A stretch of DNA of 6,099 bases, taken from the NCBI GenBank assembly GCA_946629205.1, contig CAMOXP010000086.1, forward strand, positions 1-6,099, written 5' to 3'. Below are positions 1 to 5,257 of this stretch, in pieces. Each line of letters opens with the position of its first letter. The stretch's first letter is position 1. Made by a program: the position numbers and the translations under genes. The notes below the pieces were generated by a model. That model was not told where the DNA came from and did not search any database. It saw only the letters and a program-made list of their open reading frames with translations. The DNA is from an uncultured Bacillota bacterium. GTDB taxonomy: Bacteria; Bacillota; Clostridia; Peptostreptococcales; Anaerovoracaceae.

Positions 1-116
1 GATGGAACGATCGCTCTTCCTTCTGTGCCGTCCTCCAGCAGGACCTCAACTTCGACGGTAGGATTTCCTCTGGAATCCAGAACTTCCCTTGCTAATACAT
101 CTTCTATCAATGCCAT
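1..116 (-). CDS. eno: Enolase (phosphopyruvate hydratase), N-terminal 38 codons only, cut by the window edge
   Basis: Enolase converts 2-phosphoglycerate to phosphoenolpyruvate in the cytoplasm and needs Mg2+. Only the start is visible. Translation from the ATG at 116-114 gives MALIEDVLAREVLDSRGNPT, then a stretch ending GRAIVP. The block REVLDSRGNPTVE is the hallmark enolase N-terminus, and GRAIVP matches the usual GRAAVPSGAST region that leads into the mobile active-site loop. The catalytic Glu, Lys and metal ligands lie outside the window. The start is supported by AGGAGG at 131-126, 9 nt upstream. The gene follows tpiA after 58 nt, with no phosphoglycerate mutase gene between them. Identification is secure; nothing can be said about whether the rest is intact. 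Confidence 0.95.
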   Translation of the reverse strand, partial: MALIEDVLAREVLDSRGNPTVEVEVLLEDGTEGRAIVP

Positions 117-125
117 GTAATTTTT

Positions 126-131
126 CCTCCT
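126..131 (-). promoter_or_regulatory. Ribosome binding site of eno
   Basis: The minus strand reads AGGAGG, within AAGGAGG, 9 nt before the eno ATG. It is a full match to the anti-Shine-Dalgarno and fixes the start codon. It implies strong eno translation independent of tpiA. Confidence 0.85.
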
Positions 132-139
132 TCAGAATT

Positions 140-165
140 ATATATAACTATATATACTTATATAT
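140..165. repeat. 26-bp AT-rich imperfect palindrome with 10-bp phased TATAT repeats in the tpiA-eno spacer
   Basis: Bases 140-165 are self-complementary at 12 of 13 opposed pairs; the only mismatch is C148 against C157. The same stretch can be read as TATAT repeated at 141, 151 and 161, a spacing of one helical turn. A TATAAT lies on the minus strand at 142-137, but I see no -35 box 16-18 nt upstream of it. There is no GC stem and no U run, so it is not an intrinsic terminator. It could be an operator, an internal eno promoter, an mRNA processing or stability hairpin, or simply low-complexity spacer. The palindrome is seen directly; any role is inference. Confidence 0.6.
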
Positions 166-174
166 TGAGCGGTA

Positions 175-921
175 TCAGAAATCTATGATCTTCATGAAAT
201 CCTCAGCCTTGAGGGATGCTCCTCCCACCAAAGCTCCGTCGATTTCATCCTGGTTCATGATTTCGGTGGCATTAGCAGGTTTGACACTGCCGCCGTACTG
301 AATGATGACTTCATCAGCCGTCTCCTCGTCATACAATCCGATCAGAGTCTGCCGGATGAAGGCGCACATTTCTTCCGCCTGTTCCGGGCTGGCGGTGCGG
401 CCTGTTCCAATTGCCCAGATCGGTTCATAGGCGATCACCACGCGCTTTACGTCTTCGGCGCTGATTCCCGCCAGACCTTCTTCCAGCTGTGTCTTGACGA
501 AGTCGAACAAAACGCCGGAATCCCTCTGCTCCAGGCTTTCGCCGCAGCACATGATCGGCCGGATGCTTCCGGCAAGCAGTTTCTTCAGTTTCAAGTTGAC
601 AGTCTCGTTTGTCTCAGCGAAATACTGCCGGCGCTCGGAATGGCCGACGATACAGTAGTCGACTCCGATGTCCTCCAGCATCCTGACGGACACTTCGCCT
701 GTGAATGCACCTTCTTCTTCGAAGTGGACGTTCTGGGCTCCGACGCCGATGCCGGTTCCTTCAAATTCCTTCACCAGAGTTTCCAGGTCGGTGAATGGTG
801 CACAGATCGCCGCCTTGATGTCTGTTCCCTGATACAACTTTTTGAACTCTTCCGCAAAAGCCACAGCCTCTGCACGAGTCTTAAACATTTTCCAGTTTCC
901 TGCTATAAACGGTATTCTCAT
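175..921 (-). CDS. tpiA: Triosephosphate isomerase
   Basis: Interconverts dihydroxyacetone phosphate and glyceraldehyde 3-phosphate; a cytoplasmic (beta/alpha)8 barrel, normally a dimer. The 248-residue length is normal. The catalytic set is complete: Asn9 and Lys11 in GNWKMFKT, His94 in IVGHSERR, and the general base Glu166 in AYEPIWAIGTG, which runs into loop 6. Phosphate-binding segments YGGSVKPAN (209-217) and GALVGGASL (229-237) are present, as is the conserved Cys126 of MCCGES. The ATG at 921-919 is chosen because MRIPFIAGNWK is the usual N-terminus. It lies 11 nt after the pgk stop, and its ribosome site touches that stop, so translation is probably coupled to pgk. The stop is TGA at 177-175. 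No anomalies seen. Confidence 0.98.
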   Translation of the reverse strand: MRIPFIAGNWKMFKTRAEAVAFAEEFKKLYQGTDIKAAICAPFTDLETLVKEFEGTGIGVGAQNVHFEEEGAFTGEVSVRMLEDIGVDYCIVGHSERRQYFAETNETVNLKLKKLLAGSIRPIMCCGESLEQRDSGVLFDFVKTQLEEGLAGISAEDVKRVVIAYEPIWAIGTGRTASPEQAEEMCAFIRQTLIGLYDEETADEVIIQYGGSVKPANATEIMNQDEIDGALVGGASLKAEDFMKIIDF

Positions 922-928
922 GCTGCTT

Positions 929-933
929 CTCCC
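929..933 (-). promoter_or_regulatory. Ribosome binding site of tpiA, overlapping the pgk stop codon
   Basis: The minus strand reads GGGAG, 7 nt before the tpiA ATG. Its first G (933) is the last base of the pgk TAG stop (935-933). Ribosomes ending pgk therefore finish on the tpiA start site, which suggests translational coupling. The match is weaker than the AGGAGG sites of gap, eno and the SEC-C gene. Confidence 0.7.
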
Positions 934-2117
934 TACTTTTCTTCTATGCAGGCGATGCCCGGTAATTCGCGTCCTTCCAGGAATTCCATGGAAGCGCCGC
1001 CGCCTGTTGAAACATGCGTCATCTTATCTTTCAGACCGAACTGCTCGACTGCTGCTGCGGAATCTCCGCCGCCGATGATCGTTGTCGCATCTGAGGATGC
1101 CAGAGCTTCAGCAACTGCCTTCGTACCTGCTTCGAACTTCGGATTTTCGAATACGCCCATCGGTCCGTTCCAGACGATGGTCTTTGCATTTGCAATGACT
1201 TCCTGGTATTTGGCGATGGTCTTCGGGCCGATATCCATGCCCATCAGATCCGCCGGGATCTTGTCGGAATCGTATACTTCGATCACATTGTTTGCTTCGA
1301 AATCATCTGTGCACACAGTGTCGACCGGAAGCAGGATCTCAACACCGGCGTCCTTCGCCTTCGCGAGGATCTCTTTCGTGAACTCGATGCTGTCCGCGTC
1401 CAGAAGAGACTTGCCGATTTCATATCCCTGCGCCTTGAAGAAGGTGTAGCTCATGCCGCCGCCGATCAGGATCTGGTCGACTTTGCTGAGCAGGTTTTCC
1501 ATGACCGGGATCTTCGTCTCGACCTTAGCGCCGCCCAGGATAGCGAGCAGCGGCCGTTCCGGTGATTCGAGGGCGTCGCCCAGGAACTTCACTTCCTTCT
1601 CGATGAGGAATCCGGAAACTGTAGGCAGATATCTGGCGATACCGGCTGTGGAGCTGTGATCTCTGTGCGCCGTGCCAAACGCATCATTGACGAAGAGTTC
1701 GCCCAGGGAAGCCAGTTCACCCGTGAACGGTTCCTCGCTCTTTGTCTCTTCTTTTCTGTATCTGGTGTTCTCCAGGAGCATCACCTCGCCGGGCTGCAGA
1801 CCGTCCGCAACTTCTCTGATGTGATCGCATATGACCGTCGGGCAGGAGGAAAATTTCACTTCCTGACCCAGAAGTTCTTCCAGTCTTTTCGCAACCGGAG
1901 CCAGTGAAAGTTCCGGCTTCGGTTCGCCCTTTGGCTTGCCCATGTGGGACATGAGGATGACGCGCGCTTTGTTCTCGATAAGATACTTGATCGTCGGAAG
2001 CGCGGATACGATTCTGAAATCGTCGGTGATCTCTCCGTCCTTCATCGGAACGTTGAAGTCACATCTGCACAGAACCCTTACGCCATTCAGTTCAACATCT
2101 CTTACTGTTTTTTTCAT
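933..2117 (-). CDS. pgk: Phosphoglycerate kinase
   Basis: Transfers a phosphate from 1,3-bisphosphoglycerate to ADP, forming ATP and 3-phosphoglycerate; a monomeric two-domain cytoplasmic enzyme. The 394-residue length is typical. Seen in order: the substrate signature RCDFNVP with Arg18, Asp20 and Asn22; Arg35 in FRIV; His58 in SHMGKPKG; Arg119 in ENTRYRKEE; Arg152 in NDAFGTAHRDH; Lys198 in LGGAKVETK; the nucleotide site WNGPMGVFE with Glu324; GGGDSAAAVEQ (349-359); and the C-terminal HVSTGGGASMEFLEG (368-382). Two variations are worth noting: Cys17 and Cys19 flank Arg18 where Val or Leu is common, and Lys61 stands where many homologues have Arg in SHLGRP. Both are conservative enough for normal activity. 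The gene is separate from tpiA, not fused as in Thermotoga. It starts 36 nt after gap; no terminator lies between them. Confidence 0.98.
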   Translation of the reverse strand: MKKTVRDVELNGVRVLCRCDFNVPMKDGEITDDFRIVSALPTIKYLIENKARVILMSHMGKPKGEPKPELSLAPVAKRLEELLGQEVKFSSCPTVICDHIREVADGLQPGEVMLLENTRYRKEETKSEEPFTGELASLGELFVNDAFGTAHRDHSSTAGIARYLPTVSGFLIEKEVKFLGDALESPERPLLAILGGAKVETKIPVMENLLSKVDQILIGGGMSYTFFKAQGYEIGKSLLDADSIEFTKEILAKAKDAGVEILLPVDTVCTDDFEANNVIEVYDSDKIPADLMGMDIGPKTIAKYQEVIANAKTIVWNGPMGVFENPKFEAGTKAVAEALASSDATTIIGGGDSAAAVEQFGLKDKMTHVSTGGGASMEFLEGRELPGIACIEEK

Positions 2118-2125
2118 GATAACGA

Positions 2126-2131
2126 TCCTTT
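2126..2131 (-). promoter_or_regulatory. Ribosome binding site of pgk
   Basis: The minus strand reads AAAGGA, 8 nt upstream of the ATG at 2117-2115. It is a moderate match in the 36-nt gap-pgk spacer and supports the chosen pgk start, which gives the usual short N-terminus MKKTVRDVEL. Confidence 0.7.
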
Positions 2132-2153
2132 CTTTGATCTTCTCTTTTCAGAA

Positions 2154-3167
2154 TTATTTGTGATCTACACTGTACATATGTCTGATAAGCTCGAGCACCT
2201 TCGTCGCATAACCATACTCGTTGTCATAGTATGCGATCAGCTTGAAGAACTTGTCGTTCAGAGCGATACCCATGGAAGCGTCGAAGATGGAGGTGTTTGT
2301 ATCACCGACGAAGTCGATGGTGACGCACTGATCTTCCACATATTCCAGAATGCCCTTCAGTTCATTCTCGGATGCTCTCTTCATAGCCGCATTGATTTCA
2401 TCCAGGGTTGTCGGCGTCTTCAGCATGACGTTCAGGTCAACGACGGATACATCGTTTGTCGGTACTCTGTAAGCGAAACCTGTCATCTTGCCCTTCAGGG
2501 ACGGAATAACCTTCGCGACTGCCTTTGCAGCACCTGTCGTTGTCGGGATGATCGAATTGAATGCGGAACGGCCGATTCTCCAGTCTTTCATGTTTCTCTT
2601 ATCGACAGTTACCTGCTTGGATGTAGCAGCGTGGATGGTCGCCATGAGACCCTGCTCGATGCCGAAGTTGTCCTCGAGAACCTTGCACAGCGGTGCCAGG
2701 CAGTTCGTCGTACAGGAAGCGTTGGAAACAACATCCATATCCGGTGAGTACTTGTCCAGGTTTACGCCGCAGACAAAGGTCGGGGAGTCGTCTTTCGCCG
2801 GAGCTGTAATGATGACTTTCTTGGCGCCTGCGTCCAGGTGATCCTGGGCTTTTTCTGCAGTGTTGTAAGCGCCGGTTCCTTCTACGATATACTCTGCGCC
2901 GCACTCATCCCACGGAATCATCTTGGCGTTCGGTTCACTGTAGACTGGTACCTGCTTGCCGTCGATCACGAGTCCGCCTTCATAGGTTCCCAGTTCTTTC
3001 GGGAATCTTCCGAACACAGAGTCGTATTTGAGCATATAGACCAGATAGTCCAGATCTGCGTTACGATAATTGATTCCTGCGATCTCGATATCCGGCATGT
3101 CCATTGCTGTACGAATTGCCAGACGTGAAATACGTCCAAAACCACTGATTCCAACTTTGATTGCCAT
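2154..3167 (-). CDS. gap: Glyceraldehyde-3-phosphate dehydrogenase, type I, with altered cofactor-selecting loops
   Basis: Oxidises and phosphorylates glyceraldehyde 3-phosphate to 1,3-bisphosphoglycerate using NAD(P)+; normally a cytoplasmic homotetramer. From the ATG at 3167 it is 337 residues, normal for the family. Seen: Rossmann motif GISGFGRISR (6-15), catalytic Cys152 in SNASCTTNC, His179 in ATIHAATS, and Asn316 in YYDNEYGY. An ATG 21 nt upstream is in frame, but AGGAGG lies inside that extension and the homologous N-terminus is MAIKVGISGFGRI, so 3167 is preferred. The ribose-binding Asp after Ile-Asn is replaced: the segment reads IN-Tyr34-Arg35-N. The Gly-Pro of the S-loop (VDGP in E. 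coli) is Lys190-Arg191. Both sites govern NAD versus NADP choice, so NADP use is plausible but unproven. The S-loop KDWRIGRSA is of E. coli/eukaryotic type. It is not GapN-like: the tetrameric type I fold signatures are intact. Confidence 0.96.
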   Translation of the reverse strand: MAIKVGISGFGRISRLAIRTAMDMPDIEIAGINYRNADLDYLVYMLKYDSVFGRFPKELGTYEGGLVIDGKQVPVYSEPNAKMIPWDECGAEYIVEGTGAYNTAEKAQDHLDAGAKKVIITAPAKDDSPTFVCGVNLDKYSPDMDVVSNASCTTNCLAPLCKVLEDNFGIEQGLMATIHAATSKQVTVDKRNMKDWRIGRSAFNSIIPTTTGAAKAVAKVIPSLKGKMTGFAYRVPTNDVSVVDLNVMLKTPTTLDEINAAMKRASENELKGILEYVEDQCVTIDFVGDTNTSIFDASMGIALNDKFFKLIAYYDNEYGYATKVLELIRHMYSVDHK

Positions 3168-3175
3168 AACATTTT

Positions 3176-3181
3176 CCTCCT
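3176..3181 (-). promoter_or_regulatory. Ribosome binding site that decides the gap start
   Basis: The minus strand reads AGGAGG, 8 nt before the ATG at 3167-3165. A competing in-frame ATG at 3188 lies upstream of this site, so it could not use it. This makes 3167 the start, and removes a seven-residue extension (MFQEENV) that has no counterpart in the family. Confidence 0.88.
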
Positions 3182-3202
3182 GAAACAAATATCTTTAATT
3201 AA

Positions 3203-3208
3203 ATTATA
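3203..3208 (-). promoter_or_regulatory. Candidate -10 box of a gap promoter
   Basis: The minus strand reads TATAAT in the AT-rich part of the rpoN-gap spacer, about 35 nt before the gap start. At 17 nt upstream the sequence is ACGGGC, a poor -35. A better TTGCAC at 3235-3230 is 21 nt away, too far for normal sigma-A spacing. A ten-base palindrome, TTTAATTAAA (3194-3203), abuts the box. A promoter that needs an activator or is tuned by a repressor would fit, but the call rests on one hexamer. Confidence 0.4.
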
Positions 3209-3225
3209 GGTTAATGTATTTATCA

Positions 3226-3250
3226 GCCCGTGCAAAAGCATTTCTGCCCG
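3226..3250 (-). promoter_or_regulatory. Tandem CGGGC repeats 20 bp apart, candidate operator upstream of gap
   Basis: The minus strand has CGGGCAGAAA from 3250 and CGGGCTGATA from 3230; 8 of 10 bases agree, and the two starts are exactly 20 bp apart. As I recall it, the B. subtilis CggR operator has two CGGGAC direct repeats with the same 20-bp period, each followed by a TGTC element. The TGTC parts are not present here. The repeats lie just upstream of the TATAAT at 3208-3203, over the -35 region. Between them is TGC-TTTT-GCA, a small hairpin. The repeats are seen; operator function is inference. Confidence 0.35.
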
Positions 3251-3254
3251 CGGG

Positions 3255-4727
3255 TCAATAACGTTTTCGTTTCGACGATGAGAGGATACCCAGTTCGTCC
3301 CTGTACTTGGCCACTGTTCTCCTGGAGATATTGAAGCCTTTTTCCTTCAGGATCTTCACCATCGCCTGATCGCTGTACGGTCTGTGCCTGTCCTCCCCTT
3401 CGACGATCTCCTTGATGAATTCTTTGATGCTGTTCGATGAAACGCCTTCGCCGACCTGATCGGAAACGCCTGCCGAGAAGAAATACTTGATCTCGAAGAC
3501 GCCCCGCGGACATTGAAGGTATTTGCCGCTGATGGATCTGGAGACCGTTGATTCATGGATCCCCAGTTCCTCCGCGATATCCCGCAGCGTCAGCGTCTTC
3601 AGGTACTTGCCTCCCTTGTCAAAGAAGTCCCTCTGATAATTGACGACTGCGGACACAACATTGTATATCGTCTGTTTTCTCTGTTCTATGCTTTTGATCA
3701 GCCAGTTGGCGCTGCTTACTCTCTCCGAGAGATAATCCGCCAGCTGCTTGTCCTGGTCTGCCTGCCCCAGAAGTCCCCTGTAGTAGGAACTGATGGTCAG
3801 ACGCGGCGTGCTGCTGTCGTTGATGATCACCACGTATTCGCCATCGACTTTCTCGACAATGACATCGGGAATGACATATCTTGTCTCCATTTCAGAGGCG
3901 AACTGCCTTCCCGGTTTCGGTTCGAGAGTCCTGATCAGATCCGCAGCCTCCTGGACCTGCAGTACCGTCATTCCCATGCTCTTCGCAACTGCAGAAAGCC
4001 TGTTGTCCGCGATGTCTTCAAGGTGATCGGAAACGATCTCCTCCATCTGAGGAGTCAGCTGGTTTCTGGCCTCGAGCTGCAGCCGGAGACATTCGCTCAG
4101 GTCTCTTGCCCCCACGCCTGCAGGATCGAATTTGTGGATGATATCGAGGGCTTCGCCTACCTTCTCTTCGCTGACGCCCATCGCCCGGGAAATCTCCGGA
4201 ACCGTCGATGTCATATACCCGTTTTCATCCAGTGACTCTATGATGTATTTCCCCACGCGGCGGCAGCCTTTGCTTACGGTCGCGAACTGATACTGGAACA
4301 TGAGGTGCTCCGGAAGGGTCACTTCATTGGCAACATACCGTTCGAAGAGGTCCGGCCGTTCTTCATCCCTGCCGGCATAGCCCTTGTATCCCACATCGTC
4401 GTAACTGCCGTTTCGGATGAACTCCTTCCAATCCAGTTCCTCATCCAGTTTCTTCTGATCGTTCTCCTCACGTTCGGCCCGCTCTGCGCCGGATGTTCCG
4501 ATATCGTTTCGCTCCGATTCGCTTTCCTCTGCCTGGCCTTCCCCCTGCTTCTCATGGGGCTGGTCCTGTTCCAGAACAGGATTAACCAGAAGCTGTTCCT
4601 GTATGAAAGAGTTCAGCTCCTGGGTGTTGAACTGGAGAATCTGGATCGCCTGAATCAGTTCCGGCGTCATCACCAGTTTCTGAGACTGTTCGATTGTTAG
4701 GTCAAATCCTAGCTTGATATCACTCAT
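3255..4727 (-). CDS. rpoN: RNA polymerase sigma-54 factor
   Basis: Directs RNA polymerase to -24/-12 promoters, which need an AAA+ activator to open. The 490 residues are normal for the family. Seen in order: the Gln/Leu-rich region I (LTIEQSQKLVMTPELIQAIQ, 10-29) that contacts activators; a variable acidic region II (about 51-130) rich in Glu, Asp and Gln; the core-binding domain with DPAGVGARDL (201-210); a helix-turn-helix around 380-400 (DIAEELGIHESTVSRSI); and a near-perfect RpoN box SRRTVAKYRD (468-477; 3326-3297) that reads the -24 element. The protein looks complete. The start is set by homology, since the usual short N-terminus precedes QSQKLVMTP, but there is no recognisable ribosome site. 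No sigma-54 activator is encoded in the window, so its regulon cannot be told. Also called sigL in Firmicutes. Confidence 0.97.
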   Translation of the reverse strand: MSDIKLGFDLTIEQSQKLVMTPELIQAIQILQFNTQELNSFIQEQLLVNPVLEQDQPHEKQGEGQAEESESERNDIGTSGAERAEREENDQKKLDEELDWKEFIRNGSYDDVGYKGYAGRDEERPDLFERYVANEVTLPEHLMFQYQFATVSKGCRRVGKYIIESLDENGYMTSTVPEISRAMGVSEEKVGEALDIIHKFDPAGVGARDLSECLRLQLEARNQLTPQMEEIVSDHLEDIADNRLSAVAKSMGMTVLQVQEAADLIRTLEPKPGRQFASEMETRYVIPDVIVEKVDGEYVVIINDSSTPRLTISSYYRGLLGQADQDKQLADYLSERVSSANWLIKSIEQRKQTIYNVVSAVVNYQRDFFDKGGKYLKTLTLRDIAEELGIHESTVSRSISGKYLQCPRGVFEIKYFFSAGVSDQVGEGVSSNSIKEFIKEIVEGEDRHRPYSDQAMVKILKEKGFNISRRTVAKYRDELGILSSSKRKRY

Positions 4728-4751
4728 CGTATAAACTGCATGAAATGTATG

Positions 4752-5255
4752 CTATGATCTGCCGCAGCAATGTTTATATTTCTTACCGCTCCCGCACGGG
4801 CAAGGGTCATTGCGCCCGATCTTAGGCGTCGCCCTTCTGACTGTCCTTGACTGCTTGTATTCTTTTGCGATCTGCACCATCTTCTCTTCGCCGAGAATGT
4901 CGTTCCACTGATCCAGTCCGTACAGATAATCCGCATCTGCCTTCAGCATATTGAAAAACAGTTTCTCAGGAATGATCTCGACCTCGATCTCAGATTCCTC
5001 GTCCTTGTCTTCCAAGTCATTCGGCGTAACGATGCTTTCGTTGATTCCGTCCAGAAAGCCCATGAAAATGACGGGGCGTACATCGTACTTCTCGGCGAGC
5101 TCACCGATCGTCCCTGTCATCTTCTCCTGCGGATGATCCAGAATATCGCTGTAGATCTTTGTCTCTGCGCCACTGTATTCCTCCCAAAAATCATTGAAGG
5201 TTTCCTTCGTCTGACCACCGATCAGCTTCTGCCACTGTTTGAATAATGTTGCCAT
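4752..5255 (-). CDS. SEC-C motif protein of unknown function
   Basis: A soluble, acidic 167-residue protein without signal peptide or membrane segment. Its last 21 residues are a SEC-C zinc motif: IGRNDPCPCGSGKKYKHCC, with Cys152, Cys154, Cys163 and Cys164 as likely zinc ligands. The motif is known from the C-terminus of SecA, where it binds SecB and ribosomes, and from many small proteins of unknown role. The first 140 residues are not a SecA domain and I do not recognise them; they include aromatic-rich helices (residues 1-60) and a very acidic stretch at 77-97 (NDLEDKDEESEIEVEIIPE). The ATG at 5255 has AGGAGG 7 nt upstream, within the last codons of hom, so translation is coupled to hom. 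An rpoN gene follows after 24 nt. A ribosome- or chaperone-linked role is possible but only by motif analogy. Confidence 0.85.
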   Translation of the reverse strand: MATLFKQWQKLIGGQTKETFNDFWEEYSGAETKIYSDILDHPQEKMTGTIGELAEKYDVRPVIFMGFLDGINESIVTPNDLEDKDEESEIEVEIIPEKLFFNMLKADADYLYGLDQWNDILGEEKMVQIAKEYKQSRTVRRATPKIGRNDPCPCGSGKKYKHCCGRS

Positions 5256-5257
5256 GT

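Noticed and set aside
131..141. Eleven-base TTCAGAATTAT shared by the tpiA-eno spacer and the gap-pgk boundary (2147-2157)
   Set aside because: A few 11-base matches are expected by chance in 6 kb, and one copy overlaps the gap stop codon.
640..1449. Open frame of 269 codons on the plus strand, antisense to tpiA and pgk
   Set aside because: It lies fully opposite two certain genes with intact motifs; its translation shows no known domain. Codon bias of the minus-strand genes explains the lack of stops.
1944..2747. Open frame of 267 codons on the plus strand, antisense to pgk and gap
   Set aside because: It covers the opposite strand of conserved coding sequence, crosses the pgk-gap spacer without a ribosome site, and has a Cys/His-rich low-meaning translation typical of shadow frames.
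2599..2904. Minus-strand 101-codon frame inside gap
   Set aside because: Arg-rich frame-shifted translation of the gap coding sequence; no independent start signal.
3168..3188. Seven-residue N-terminal extension of GAPDH from the ATG at 3188
   Set aside because: The AGGAGG ribosome site lies inside this extension and serves the ATG at 3167, which gives the family's normal N-terminus.
3228..3254. Possible sigma-54 promoter (GGGCA followed by TTTTGCA) in front of gap
   Set aside because: Attractive next to rpoN, but a -24/-12 promoter needs GG and GC separated by 10 nt; here the spacing is wrong by about 3 nt, and no activator gene is near.
3226..3254. Possible intrinsic terminator after rpoN (CCCG, TGC-TTTT-GCA, CGGG)
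   Set aside because: The stem is short with a ten-base one-sided bulge, and the following bases (CTGATAAATACA) contain no U run.
3555..4235. Open frame of 226 codons on the plus strand, antisense to rpoN
   Set aside because: No recognisable domain or ribosome site; the rpoN frame opposite is fully supported by family motifs.
4724..4936. Minus-strand 70-codon frame overlapping the SEC-C gene and ending on the rpoN start
   Set aside because: It is out of frame within a supported gene and has no ribosome site or known domain; only its last few codons are of possible interest for rpoN initiation.
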